Positions 51,804-61,239 of a stretch of DNA of 64,000 nucleotides are shown in pieces. The stretch is from JANQMY01 sp965228775. Its GTDB lineage: Bacteria; Pseudomonadota; Alphaproteobacteria; JANQMY01. Each line of letters begins with the position of its first letter. Position 1 is the stretch's first letter. The stretch spans positions 5,084,001-5,148,000 of the forward strand of contig OZ245840.1 in the NCBI GenBank assembly GCA_965228775.1, in the 5' to 3' direction. Position numbers and translations under genes: made by a program. Below the pieces are notes generated by a model, which did no database searches, was not told the origin of the DNA, and worked only from the letters and a program-made list of their open reading frames with translations.

Positions 51804-53612
51804 ATGACCGTTCCTGTTGCGCGCGATAATTCGGACCACAACGGGGGCGGACATTTCCTGGGGGTGAGCACCTCCCTCACCGGCGCCGCTTGGGTGCCGC
51901 GTCTGACGGAAGAGCGCTTGGCCCTTGAAGTTGCGCAGCGCTGCGGCATCCCGGACATTCTCGCGCGCATCCTGGCAGGCCGGGGGGTGGGGGTTGATGA
52001 CGTCGACCCTTTCTTGAACCCAAGCCTGAAGCATGGTTTGCCGGACCCTTCTACATTGCAGGATATGGATAAATGCGTCGATCATGTGGTGCGTATACTG
52101 ACGGATGGTGGGCGCATTGCCGTATTCGGCGATTATGATGTGGATGGGGCCACGTCGGCTGCGTTACTGGTTCGTTATTTTCGCGCGCTTGGACATGAGC
52201 TGGTGGTCTATGTGCCGGACCGCATCGAGGAAGGGTATGGCCCGAACGCGCCGGCGCTCCGCAAGCTGAGGGATCAAGGGATTGACCTTGTGCTGACGGT
52301 TGATTGCGGCACGCTGGCTTTTGATCCGTTGGCCGAGGCGCAGGAAGCGGGTCTTGATGTGATCGTACTCGATCATCACCAGGCCGAGCCGGAACTGCCA
52401 CCAAGTGTCGGGGTGGTCAATCCCAATCGATTGGACGATTTAAGCGGACAAGGCGTGCTTGCGGCGGTGGGCGTGGTCTTCATGTTTTTGGTTGCGCTCA
52501 ATCGCGGCTTGCGGGGCACTGGCTGGTTCGAGAAGAACGCCGCCGAACCGAATTTGATGCAATGGCTTGATTTAGTGGCACTGGGAACGATCTGCGATGT
52601 GGTGCCGTTGGTGGGCATCAACCGGGTGCTGGTTACCCAGGGCCTTAAGGTGATGGCCGGACGTCAGAATATCGGTCTTCGCGCACTGGCCGAAGTGGCC
52701 TCTCTCAAAACCGATCCGGGTCCGTATCATGTGGGCTTCTTGTTGGGACCGCGGGTGAATGCTGGCGGCAGGGTCGGTGAATCCTTTTCAGGCGCACAGC
52801 TCTTGTCGACGGAAGATTGGCGCGAAGCGCAGGCCTTGGCGGAGAAACTCGATCGCTACAATCAGGAACGCAAGACAATCGAGGCGCTGGTGCTGGAACA
52901 AGCCATCGAGAAAGCGTTCGCATTGCCTGACGGAGCGCCTTGCATCCTGGTTGCCGAGGAAGGGTGGCATCCGGGTGTGGTTGGCATTGTGGCGAGCCGG
53001 TTGAAAGACCGTTTCGGCGTTCCGTCCATCGTCATCGGCATTGAAAACGGTATTGGCAAAGGATCGGGGCGGTCGATCCCCGGCGTGGATTTGGGCAATG
53101 CCGTTATTGCCGCGAACCAAGCAGGCTTGCTGGTCAATGGCGGTGGGCATGCCATGGCTGCGGGCCTCACTCTTCACGCGGACAAACTGGAAGAGGTGAG
53201 GGACTTCCTGACAGAACGGCTGACAGGTCCGGTTCGCGAGAATGGCGGACAGCGCGTTCGCAAGATTGATGGGGCGGTCTCGGTTGCTGCCGCAAATGGT
53301 GAGTTGATGTCTTTGCTTGAGCAGGCGGGGCCGTTTGGGGCCGGAAACGCGGAACCCCAGATTGTCATTCCGGCCGCGCGGATCTCATTTGCTGACGTTG
53401 TGGGGCAGGGTCATGTGCGCTGCACGTTGACGGACCCTGAGGGCCATCGTCTGAAGGCAATTGCCTTTCGAGCCCAAGAGAATGCCAAGGGGGCGGCCTT
53501 ACTGTCGTCGGACCGGAAGCCGCTTCATCTTGCCGGAAAACTGAGGTGGGATGATTGGGCTGGGGAGGGGCGTGTCCAGTTTCAGATCGACGATGCGGCC
53601 CCTGCCGCCTGA
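51804..53612 (+). CDS. recJ: Single-stranded-DNA-specific exonuclease RecJ
   Basis: 602 residues. DHH-phosphodiesterase motifs in order: VFGDYDVDGATSAALL, LTVDCGTLAFDPLAEAQEAG, VIVLDHHQAEPELPP, then the DHHA1 domain with NGGGHAMAAGLTL (GGGH). It degrades 5'-ended single strands in repair and recombination. ATG 51804 is nine bases after glpX, likely same transcript. Confidence 0.96.
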   Translation: MTVPVARDNSDHNGGGHFLGVSTSLTGAAWVPRLTEERLALEVAQRCGIPDILARILAGRGVGVDDVDPFLNPSLKHGLPDPSTLQDMDKCVDHVVRILTDGGRIAVFGDYDVDGATSAALLVRYFRALGHELVVYVPDRIEEGYGPNAPALRKLRDQGIDLVLTVDCGTLAFDPLAEAQEAGLDVIVLDHHQAEPELPPSVGVVNPNRLDDLSGQGVLAAVGVVFMFLVALNRGLRGTGWFEKNAAEPNLMQWLDLVALGTICDVVPLVGINRVLVTQGLKVMAGRQNIGLRALAEVASLKTDPGPYHVGFLLGPRVNAGGRVGESFSGAQLLSTEDWREAQALAEKLDRYNQERKTIEALVLEQAIEKAFALPDGAPCILVAEEGWHPGVVGIVASRLKDRFGVPSIVIGIENGIGKGSGRSIPGVDLGNAVIAANQAGLLVNGGGHAMAAGLTLHADKLEEVRDFLTERLTGPVRENGGQRVRKIDGAVSVAAANGELMSLLEQAGPFGAGNAEPQIVIPAARISFADVVGQGHVRCTLTDPEGHRLKAIAFRAQENAKGAALLSSDRKPLHLAGKLRWDDWAGEGRVQFQIDDAAPAA

Positions 53613-53738
53613 GTGAGCCCCCAGGGGGATGAATTTAACGGAATTCGCCGAAAATCAGCGAAAATCTTTGCGTGGCTGGCAAGAATGCGATAAGAACCGG
53701 GGCTTCATGAGGGGCTGATGGCCTTGCGTCCCGGGGGC

Positions 53739-53767
53739 TTGCCTTCCGGCGCCAAGGACCCTATAAG
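53739..53767 (+). promoter_or_regulatory. Promoter of tRNA-Glu
   Basis: TTGCCT at 53739-53744 and TATAAG at 53762-53767 with a 17-base spacer, followed by a GC-rich discriminator, as in alphaproteobacterial tRNA promoters. Predicted start near 53774, eight bases before the tRNA. Confidence 0.6.
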
Positions 53768-53781
53768 CCCGGTCTACCTGC

Positions 53782-53856
53782 GCTCCCTTCGTCTATCGGT
53801 TAGGACGCCAGATTTTCAATCTGGAAAGAGGGGTTCGATTCCCCTAGGGAGCGCCA
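53782..53856 (+). tRNA. tRNA-Glu (anticodon UUC)
   Basis: A cloverleaf folds: acceptor stem GCTCCCT/AGGGAGC, anticodon stem CCAGA/TCTGG with loop TTTTCAA (anticodon TTC), T arm GGGG-TTCGATT-CCCC. Discriminator G at 53853 and CCA encoded at 53854-53856. Confidence 0.97.
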
Positions 53857-53901
53857 CTTCCACACATGCTATCCAAAAATGCCGACAGGCTGACCTGGCG
53901 C

Positions 53902-54510
53902 CTAGAGTTTGACGCCTTCACCGCCCTTGAGCTCTAGGACTTTAGCCGCTTCCAGATCCAGGTAGCGAGTGCGATTTGCGCGGTCGTTGGCCTCGCGAAT
54001 TTCAGAATCCACGATAACGACTGTAATACGCGTGCGTTCCTGGCTGCGCAGCACTTCGGTATCGATAATCATCTCGGCGCAACCGCAGTTGTCCTGCACC
54101 CATTTCCGGTTCTCCCGGGTGCTGGAATCATCAATGATCTTGCCTTTTTCTGTCGCTGGATCGACACCGTATTTGTCAAAGATCACATAAAATAATTTCC
54201 GTAAGTTTCTGCGTTCATTGATGTATTGGGTTGAGTTGATCTGGTAGACCTTGCCTTCGGCATCGAACACAACCAGCAGATTTGTGGTTCCGGCATCGTC
54301 TTCTTCTTTAATGCTCAGTTCGTGACCCTTGACGAAGCCGTATTTGCTGTCCGTTTTGGTGATTTCTTCACCACCAACCAGCGCCTTTACGTCTTCAATG
54401 GCCATGCCGACTTGGATGCCCCGGAAATCAAAAGAGCGCACATCGGCTGCCTGAGCCGCAGTTCCAAACAAGAATGCTGCCAATATCAAGAATGCGTAGC
54501 GAAATCTCAT
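53902..54510 (-). CDS. Exported protein of unknown function
   Basis: 202 residues from ATG 54510. A signal peptide is clear (AFLILAAFLFGTAAQAADVR, cleavage about after QAA). The mature part has FDFRGIQVGMAIEDVKALVG, reminiscent of small 'SmpA/OmlA-like' modules with I-x-x-G-M-x-x-x-x-V, then a Cys pair in QDNCGCAEMI. I do not recognise the family. It is convergent with the tRNA and separated from the TPR gene by 173 bases. Confidence 0.6.
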   Translation of the reverse strand: MRFRYAFLILAAFLFGTAAQAADVRSFDFRGIQVGMAIEDVKALVGGEEITKTDSKYGFVKGHELSIKEEDDAGTTNLLVVFDAEGKVYQINSTQYINERRNLRKLFYVIFDKYGVDPATEKGKIIDDSSTRENRKWVQDNCGCAEMIIDTEVLRSQERTRITVVIVDSEIREANDRANRTRYLDLEAAKVLELKGGEGVKL

Positions 54511-54683
54511 ACTCAACCCCACAAATACGCGTTTTCTGCGCATTACTCATCGGCCGCTCACGCGGCATTATTTTGGTACCATTGGGTTTTACCAAAATAC
54601 ACGAGCCATGCCCAGGGCGAATACTACGGCTTCGAGGCGATTACTTGCGAGAGTTCTGTTTATAGTTAAGAACCGTTGGCCAA

Positions 54684-56474
54684 CTAGATATCCCCTAGTT
54701 CGATCACCGACCCTCTCCCGTACCACGCCCTTCTGAAGAGACGGTCCGTCGCTTTTGCGGCTGTTGGATCACCTATGGCCTTCTGGGCTTGCGACAGAGC
54801 AAAAAGAGCCCAGGCGTTGTTTGGATACTTGATCAAGCTATCGGACAACACCTTCTTGGCATCCGCAGCGCGGCCCGCTGCAATCAGTGAAGACCCCAGC
54901 GACTGCCGGACCGGATAGTACCAATAGGGGGGTTCCGTGTAGTTGAGCGCGTCCTGAGCCGCGACGGCTTTCTCGAAGTGCTCAACCGCCTCATCCCACT
55001 CGCCTTTGCGCTGGGCCATTTTTGCGGCCAAAACCTCTGCCGCGATTTCGGCAATTCCAGGGCCGGGAACCAATCGTTCCGTAAGAACTTCCAACGTGCC
55101 CGAGTCTTGGATGGCTTGAATTGCTTCGCCTTCCTTTTGGGCGCCCTCAAGGTCGCCCATTTTGACAAGCGCTTCACCGCGCGCGTAATGCCAGACCGCT
55201 ACGATCAATGGCAGGTCTTCGGACGGTTTTTCGATGGCGAGCACCTCTTCCGGGTCGCCGAAGCGCGCCATGGCATAAAGGGGCGCCAATTTGATGGGCT
55301 GGGCGGTGGGCTCCAGTTTTGCAAACTCGTCGGGAATGAGTTCGTCCAACTTTCTTGCTGCCCGAAGACTTCGTTTGCTGTCACCCGCCATGAGAGCGGA
55401 TGCCATTAAGAAATGTACATTGTGCGGATAGTAGACGAAGGGATAGATCCCGTCGGCATCGACTTGCGCAAAATATCTTTCGTCTGCCTTAACCGCTGCG
55501 GCGTTCGTATCAATGGAGTCTTTGAAACGGCCAACGCGATAGTAAATATGAGATGGCATGTGCACCAAATGTCCGGATCCAGGCATCAAATCAGCCAAAC
55601 GATCCGCATACGGCTCAGCGCGTTCGGGCTTTGTCGAAGCTTCGACCGCGTGAATATACAAGTGAATAGCGCCTGTGTGATTGGGGTTGAGCGCGAGGGC
55701 TTTTTCCAGCACCGCTACCGAACCGCCTTGCCGGCCTTTGGGGGTGATTTGATCGCGCTCCCAGTAATCCCAGGGCGATAGGTTCATCAATGAGTCTGCA
55801 TAGATCGTATTAATATCTGCATCATCTGGATATTTGGCGGCAACCTCTTCCATGGCATCCGCAAAGGCCGTGTTAAGTGCCGCCCGGTCAGTGTTTGGAT
55901 CAGGTGCATAGCGGCTCGCCAGCGCTCTGATGAGATCCTTCTCTTTCTCCGTTGCATTCTCGGACAGCTCTCTAGCGCGTGTCACGGCAACATAAGCAGG
56001 CTCAACAGCGTCTGGAAGCATTGGAAGGTTCAAATTGGAGCCCCAAGCAAAAGCCTCACCCCAAAAACACATGGCACAAGTGGGGTCAAGCTCTTGCGCT
56101 TTCTTGTAGGCCCGAATGGCTTCCGCATGATTGAAGCCATAGGTCAAACGCAGTCCCTGATCGAAATATTGCTGGGCAAGCGGAACTTTTGTTGAAATTG
56201 GGTAGCTGTAGTCACCCAAATTGTCCCAAAGGGGAGGGCCATCTGCGGGGGCGGGCGTTGAGCGCTGCCAGAACTTCCAATTCAGGGCTGTCATCGTTTC
56301 AGGAACTTTGAAGAGGACGCCATGCTGTTGCCCTGTTTTTCCGCAAAGGGCCGCCGACATATATGCCGGATTCAAAAGATCTTCAGGGTTGCCTTGGCGG
56401 GTTTCAGTGGCGTTGGCCGGCCACGCCATGGCTGCGGAAATTAGGCAGCCAAAAACGAGGACATGTTTCTTCAT
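54684..56474 (-). CDS. Exported TPR-repeat protein
   Basis: 596 residues with a signal peptide (VLVFGCLISAAMAWPANA), GGGGAGAAACTCG directly before ATG 56474. TPR units are spread through the chain: FNHAEAIRAYKKAQELDPTC, GSVAVLEKALALNPNHTGAI and EWDEAVEHFEKAVAAQDALN. The segment CAMCFWGEAFAWGSNLN is typical of a widely distributed family of periplasmic TPR proteins of unknown role. GSGHLVHMPSHIYYRVGRF marks the same family. It probably binds another protein in the periplasm. Confidence 0.85.
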   Translation of the reverse strand: MKKHVLVFGCLISAAMAWPANATETRQGNPEDLLNPAYMSAALCGKTGQQHGVLFKVPETMTALNWKFWQRSTPAPADGPPLWDNLGDYSYPISTKVPLAQQYFDQGLRLTYGFNHAEAIRAYKKAQELDPTCAMCFWGEAFAWGSNLNLPMLPDAVEPAYVAVTRARELSENATEKEKDLIRALASRYAPDPNTDRAALNTAFADAMEEVAAKYPDDADINTIYADSLMNLSPWDYWERDQITPKGRQGGSVAVLEKALALNPNHTGAIHLYIHAVEASTKPERAEPYADRLADLMPGSGHLVHMPSHIYYRVGRFKDSIDTNAAAVKADERYFAQVDADGIYPFVYYPHNVHFLMASALMAGDSKRSLRAARKLDELIPDEFAKLEPTAQPIKLAPLYAMARFGDPEEVLAIEKPSEDLPLIVAVWHYARGEALVKMGDLEGAQKEGEAIQAIQDSGTLEVLTERLVPGPGIAEIAAEVLAAKMAQRKGEWDEAVEHFEKAVAAQDALNYTEPPYWYYPVRQSLGSSLIAAGRAADAKKVLSDSLIKYPNNAWALFALSQAQKAIGDPTAAKATDRLFRRAWYGRGSVIELGDI

Positions 56475-56668
56475 CGAGTTTCTCCCCTTCTCGAAACGAC
56501 AAAAGCCTGTCGTCTTGTCTCGTCATCTTTCCCGTAGTGTACGGCAAACAGAGAAAAAGTGTTAGTCGCTCCGTTAGAAAACCAATGCGATACAAAAAAT
56601 CACATAGGCGCGGGGGTCTCACGATGCGGGCTCAACTAATCTGTGGGAAGATATTCGGGGGCCGAGCG

Positions 56669-57370
56669 CTACCAGCTCTCGCCGAACGGTCGAATCTCAA
56701 CTTCAAATGCCCAACTTGATTTGTCTTGGTGGGCAAGATGCCAGGCCTCGTCGGCGATCGCTGAGGGCTTGATATAGAAGTCGTCGGGCTTGCCGGCAAA
56801 CGCTTCTCTTGTCCAAGGCACATCAATGACCGCGTCGATCATGATGAAGGCCACATGGATACCTTTTGGGCCCAAATCGCGCGCCATGGACTCACACAAA
56901 ATCCGTTGTGCTGCTTTTGTGGGGGCAAAAGCCGAAAAGAAATCTTTGCCACGCCGTGCCGCCGTATTGCCGGTGACAAGGATGGCCCCCTTACCATTTT
57001 CAACCATATTGGGCGCAGTTGCCTGAGTGAGGTGAAGGAGTGCTAGGACATTTACTTCGAAATTGCGCTGCAGGTCTCTCGGGGAAATTTCCAGGACAGT
57101 GCCCCGTGTGCCACGAACAGCGTTGTGGATGACCACTTCGGGAGCCCCAAGATCCGCCGTGATTTTGGCGACCGTATCTTTGATTGCCTCTTCACTGGAG
57201 ACATCGCAGACATATGGATGTCCCCCTGGAAGTTCTTCGTTCAATGACTGGAGCCTTTCTGCGTCGCGCGCCAACATGGCGACGCTATACCCCCCTGACT
57301 CAAACCTTCTGCAAAGAGCACTTCCCGTGCCCGGTCCGACGCCGGTTACGAGACAGACGGGTTTCGACAT
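56669..57370 (-). CDS. SDR-family protein with Tyr-to-Phe change in the catalytic motif
   Basis: 233 residues. The cofactor motif is TGVGPGTGSALCRRF and the middle has HNAVRGTRGTVLEI in the place of the usual NNAG. The Y-x-x-x-K site reads FAPTK (SAFAPTKAAQ), so the catalytic Tyr is Phe, while Lys is kept. Ser is displaced (GNTAARRGKD). It may be an inactive or changed-mechanism SDR, or one using another acid. The family is otherwise clear. It is a single gene, divergent from the glutamate synthase-like gene downstream. Confidence 0.82.
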   Translation of the reverse strand: MSKPVCLVTGVGPGTGSALCRRFESGGYSVAMLARDAERLQSLNEELPGGHPYVCDVSSEEAIKDTVAKITADLGAPEVVIHNAVRGTRGTVLEISPRDLQRNFEVNVLALLHLTQATAPNMVENGKGAILVTGNTAARRGKDFFSAFAPTKAAQRILCESMARDLGPKGIHVAFIMIDAVIDVPWTREAFAGKPDDFYIKPSAIADEAWHLAHQDKSSWAFEVEIRPFGESW

Positions 57371-57525
57371 AAATTTCCTCCATCAAATTTGGTGCAGGTT
57401 AGTCTTAAAAATGAACGTGTCAATCACTCTTCTGACCGTTCGGCAATTCAGACGGGAACCTGCATAGACAAGCAAATGGATTGAGCTAGTATTCGGCGTT
57501 TTTTGGAGATCGGTACTCAAGGTCT

Positions 57526-59022
57526 GTGGAGGTTATGCTCGATTTTCTTTCTAGTGGCGGGGCAGTTTTGTCCGTCCTTTTTGTATTGGTCGTTGGGTCG
57601 ATCATCCCGATCTTGTTGGTGGTCTATGTATTAGATGTCACTCAATCGAAACATGCGATCCGCCGCAATTATCCTGTGGTCGGACACCTCAGATATTTCC
57701 TGGAGTTTCTGGGCAAATTCTTACGCCAGTATTTTTTCGCGATGGATCGCGAAGAGATGCCGTTCAATCGTGAACAGCGCAGCTGGGTCTATCGCGCAGC
57801 TAAGGATATCAACAATACTGTCCCCTTCGGGTCGACGCGGGACCTGCGGCCTCCAGGAACGATAACTTTTGTAAACACCCCATTCCCGACATTGGAAAAA
57901 GATGCGGTTAAGGCATCGTCTTTGGTGATTGGGCCCCAATGTAAACATCCGTATGAGGCACCTAGCTTCTTCAACATCTCCGCGATGAGTTATGGCGCAA
58001 TCTCAAAACCGGCAGTGCAAGCTCTGTCGCACGGCGCAGGTATGGCGGGGTGCTGGCTCAATACGGGCGAGGGCGGGTTATCCCCCTATCACCTAGAAGG
58101 TGACTGCGACATTGTCTTTCAAATCGGTACTGCTAAGTACGGTGTGCGGACACCGGAGGGCAAACTGGATGATAACAAGCTGAGAGAGGTTGCGGGACAT
58201 CCGCAAGTAAGGATGATCGAAATCAAACTCAGCCAGGGAGCGAAACCCGGAAAAGGCGGTCTGTTGCCCGCCGCCAAAGTGACTAAGGAAATTTCGAGAA
58301 TTCGTGGAATTCCTCAAAAAACGGATTCGATAAGTCCAAACCGTTTTCCGGAAATTGAGAACATCGAACAGCTTCTGGATTTTGTAGCTCATGTTCGCGA
58401 CGTGAGCGGAAAACCAACAGGGATCAAGTTCGTCGTCGGCGAACCGGGTTGGATCAACGATCTGTGTGCGGCAATAAACGCTCGAGGTGAAACTGCAGCG
58501 CCGGATTTCATTACGGTTGATAGCGCAGATGGCGGGACCGGTGCTGCGCCAATGAGTTTGATCGATTATGTGGGAATGCCTATTCGCGAAAGTCTTACAC
58601 CGGTTGTGGACTCTCTCGAAAATCATGGACTCCGGGATCGTATTCGCGTTGTTGTTTCCGGAAAACTTATTACACCTGGCGAGGTTGCCTGGGCCCTTTG
58701 TTCGGGGGCGGATTTTATAAATTCAGCACGCGGATTTATGTTTGCACTTGGTTGCATTCAAGCTCTAGAGTGTAACAAAAATACCTGCCCAACAGGCGTC
58801 ACAACACACAATACGCGGTTGCAGAAAGGGCTTGATCCCAAAGACAAATCGGTGCGGGTTAAGCATTACGTAGAAAATGTTGTCAGCGGTGTAGAATTGA
58901 TCGCTCATTCTTGTGGGGTGGCGGAACCACGGCAGCTGCGGCGGCATCATTGCCGCATTGTAACGGGTGCCGGTCGGTCTCAAACTGTTGCCGAATTGTG
59001 CCGGACACCTGCCGTCAACTGA
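57526..59022 (+). CDS. FMN-binding glutamate synthase-family membrane protein
   Basis: 498 residues (495 from ATG 57535). Two N-terminal hydrophobic helices (LSVLFVLVVGSIIPILLVVY) anchor it to the membrane. The rest is the GltB-like FMN-binding TIM barrel with FFNISAMSYGAISKPAVQAL, SQGAKPGKGGLLPAAKVT, VDSADGGTGAAPMSLIDYVG and the cluster-like CNKNTCPTGVTTHN. It lacks the glutaminase domain, so it is the stand-alone glutamate synthase domain 2 type; the substrate is not known. Start choice between GTG 57526 and ATG 57535 is open. Confidence 0.85.
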   Translation: MEVMLDFLSSGGAVLSVLFVLVVGSIIPILLVVYVLDVTQSKHAIRRNYPVVGHLRYFLEFLGKFLRQYFFAMDREEMPFNREQRSWVYRAAKDINNTVPFGSTRDLRPPGTITFVNTPFPTLEKDAVKASSLVIGPQCKHPYEAPSFFNISAMSYGAISKPAVQALSHGAGMAGCWLNTGEGGLSPYHLEGDCDIVFQIGTAKYGVRTPEGKLDDNKLREVAGHPQVRMIEIKLSQGAKPGKGGLLPAAKVTKEISRIRGIPQKTDSISPNRFPEIENIEQLLDFVAHVRDVSGKPTGIKFVVGEPGWINDLCAAINARGETAAPDFITVDSADGGTGAAPMSLIDYVGMPIRESLTPVVDSLENHGLRDRIRVVVSGKLITPGEVAWALCSGADFINSARGFMFALGCIQALECNKNTCPTGVTTHNTRLQKGLDPKDKSVRVKHYVENVVSGVELIAHSCGVAEPRQLRRHHCRIVTGAGRSQTVAELCRTPAVN

Positions 59023-59126
59023 TCATTGCACAAACATATCGTTGCGCTTTGCGACATCCCTATTTCCGAACGAGATTAAATGGGCGTCCTTCCGATGCCC
59101 ATAGCCGCCATATCAAGAGAGGACAT

Positions 59127-60170
59127 ATGTTGCCTTCTATCTTTTGCCGCAAACAGTACTTCGCTGTCATCGCGGTTTTTTTGTATGCCGTTTCAGCGCT
59201 TGGTTCCTTCTCACAGGCAAGTGCGGCAGAAATTCCAGAGGCTGTGAAGCACATGCTCGTCCAGTCCATCACAGAGGATGGCGGAAAACACTTCGCGGCA
59301 ACTGTAAGAATGGCAGGCGACGCGGTTCCGGAAGCGCGCGAAGAGATCCTATTTTTGATGGTGCTCTACGCGCCGAACCGTATCGCCGAAGCGAAATCTG
59401 CCCTTAAGCTGGAGGATGTTCCGGTTTTGGTGACAGCGGAGCCTTCGAAAGCGAACGGGGAGGCTGCAGACGAGGTGTCGGAGAAGCCAGAGGAAGGGGC
59501 GGCGGCAAAACCGGTCGGCTTCTTTTCTACTAGAAACCTGACCGGTAACGTTGAGCTTGGGGGTGCTGTCAATACAGGCAACACGGATGATGAAAGTTTG
59601 GCCATCGCTCTTGGTCTTAATCGCAAAGATGGTCCGTGGACATACGATTTCAAGACATCCTTCGATATCCAGCGGCGGGACAATGAAAAAACTCAACAAA
59701 GATTTGTTGCGAATGCCGCCGTCGACTACGATATTACGCCGCGCATTTACACGTATGGAGCCACCGAGTACGAGGATGATGCGTTTAGTGGGTTTAACTA
59801 CCGCATTACGTCCGGCGCCGGTTTAGGGTATCGCGTCTTCACCCGGCCGACCTTGAATTGGGCCGTTGAAGCAGGACCTGGTGTGCGAATAGACAGTTTT
59901 GAAGACAGTGGGAATACAAGCGTTACGCCGGCGCTAAGAGCATTCAGCGATTTCTCGTGGGATTTTTCGCCCTTTGCAAGCTTCCTTCATTCCGTTGAGA
60001 CAATCCAAGATGGAGGTCTGACGGTGGATACGACAGCTGCGGTCGTCGCCCGTATTACGGAGCGGGTTTCCGGAAAACTCTCTTACCAAGTGCGATACAA
60101 CGGAGACGCGCCGGCAGGGAACGAAGAAATCGACACGACCACGAGACTATCGCTGGTCTATGGATTTTAG
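59127..60170 (+). CDS. DUF481 outer membrane protein (YdiY-like)
   Basis: 347 residues from ATG 59127 (AGAGAGGA just upstream; the frame upstream to 58911 overlaps the previous gene). Signal peptide about 1-33 (FLYAVSALGSFSQASA). DUF481 strands: GNVELGGAVNTGNTDDESLA then LNRKDGPWTYDFKTSFDIQR, and it ends in an aromatic residue (LSLVYGF), as outer membrane barrels do. An Ala/Glu-rich linker lies between the signal and the barrel. DUF481 proteins are salt-induced in other bacteria; the role is unknown. Confidence 0.85.
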   Translation: MLPSIFCRKQYFAVIAVFLYAVSALGSFSQASAAEIPEAVKHMLVQSITEDGGKHFAATVRMAGDAVPEAREEILFLMVLYAPNRIAEAKSALKLEDVPVLVTAEPSKANGEAADEVSEKPEEGAAAKPVGFFSTRNLTGNVELGGAVNTGNTDDESLAIALGLNRKDGPWTYDFKTSFDIQRRDNEKTQQRFVANAAVDYDITPRIYTYGATEYEDDAFSGFNYRITSGAGLGYRVFTRPTLNWAVEAGPGVRIDSFEDSGNTSVTPALRAFSDFSWDFSPFASFLHSVETIQDGGLTVDTTAAVVARITERVSGKLSYQVRYNGDAPAGNEEIDTTTRLSLVYGF

Positions 60171-60226
60171 GGCGTCAGTTTTGGGGGCTAAAGTCGGCGC
60201 CTTGGGGGAGCGTCCGAGTTTTGCTT

Positions 60227-60955
60227 TTAGTTTGTGCCGTCATTCTTCCGCATCGCCAGCCGTTCGACTGAGAGGTGCAGACTTGCAATTCGGGCCGGGT
60301 CCGCCGCGGTTATGTTGATACCGCGAAAGATCGTTCTTTCAATCGTGCCGGTGGTCGGGTCCATGTCCACATCGATGACGTTTAGGCAGCAGGAATCTTG
60401 TTCGAAAATGCCGTAGCCCTTTAGGCCGGTGCCCAATAAAGAATTCAGAATGGCGCGGTTAACGCCGCCGTGACACACCAGTAAGAGTTTCGACCAATCT
60501 GGTTCCAGTAGAATTTTGTTGAAGGCCGGTAACACGCGTGCTTCGAAATCAACAAAGCGCTCGCCAAGTGCCCAAGAGGCATCGGGCTCATGGGCTTTGA
60601 ACATGGTGTAGGCATAATCCGCCGGGGTCATGCTTTCACGTTGTTCGAGTGACCCTCCCCGGATTTCTTCCAATTGCGGCTCGATTTCTAGTGTGAGCTG
60701 ACGGTCGCCGAGGACGGTTTCGGCAGTTTCCTTGGTTCGCGGGAGACCGGAGCAAAATGCTCTATCGAAGACAGCGTCTCCCAATAGGGCTGCCATTGCC
60801 GCCGCTTCTTTGCGGCCATGGGCCGTCAGCGGCACAATGCGTGGATCGGGGCGCCGCCGGCCGTTCTCATCGAAGTAGTCAGCCTCCGCATGGCGCATAA
60901 GATAGATACGCCGCCGACGCAATTGATCGAACGGCAAGGCGAGACCTTCCACCAT
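60227..60955 (-). CDS. Histidine phosphatase (phosphoglycerate mutase) family protein
   Basis: 242 residues from ATG 60955, with AGGGG six bases upstream. IYLMRHAEADYF is the RHG-like phosphohistidine motif and LLVCHGGVNRAIL the second His. It is a phosphatase or mutase of unknown substrate; relatives include CobC and broad-specificity phosphatases. It is 29 bases downstream of a possible 37-codon membrane peptide. Confidence 0.88.
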   Translation of the reverse strand: MVEGLALPFDQLRRRRIYLMRHAEADYFDENGRRRPDPRIVPLTAHGRKEAAAMAALLGDAVFDRAFCSGLPRTKETAETVLGDRQLTLEIEPQLEEIRGGSLEQRESMTPADYAYTMFKAHEPDASWALGERFVDFEARVLPAFNKILLEPDWSKLLLVCHGGVNRAILNSLLGTGLKGYGIFEQDSCCLNVIDVDMDPTTGTIERTIFRGINITAADPARIASLHLSVERLAMRKNDGTN

Positions 60956-60984
60956 CGAAAACCCCTTTTCAGGTCGTGATTTGA

Positions 60985-61098
60985 TTAGAGAATGCGGTCG
61001 GGACCATCGTCGTCCGAAACAATGTACCGGACGCTGATGATGCCGATGGCGCAAATAACAAGCAGACCGATCAAAAAGGTGCCGCCGCTAATCTCCAT
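60985..61098 (-). CDS. Small membrane protein, 37 residues (tentative)
   Basis: MEISGGTFLIGLLVICAIGI then ISVRYIVSDDDGPDRIL: one transmembrane helix and an acidic tail. ATG 61098 has GGGAG eight bases upstream; ATG 61104 is too close to it. It precedes the histidine phosphatase on the same strand with a short gap, so it could be its partner in an operon. The ORF could be chance, but codon use and signals look right. Confidence 0.4.
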   Translation of the reverse strand: MEISGGTFLIGLLVICAIGIISVRYIVSDDDGPDRIL

Positions 61099-61239
61099 AA
61101 TCATGACTCCCAAAAAGGCATGACAGGGCTGAGGGGACCGGCTGTCGTTGGCCGCAACCCTTACCATGTATTGCGGATGACCAACACATGGTCATCACAA
61201 TTTCGCGCTGGTTGATCCGAAGACCGTTTGGGGGGGAGT

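Noticed and set aside
50910..52085. 391-codon open frame on the minus strand over glpX/recJ
   Set aside because: It is the mirror of two well-supported plus-strand genes (glpX, recJ) in GC-rich DNA and has no domain of its own.
58911..59126. Upstream extension of the DUF481 gene
   Set aside because: It overlaps the previous gene, lacks a signal peptide at its start, and ATG 59127 has a good ribosome site followed by a signal peptide.
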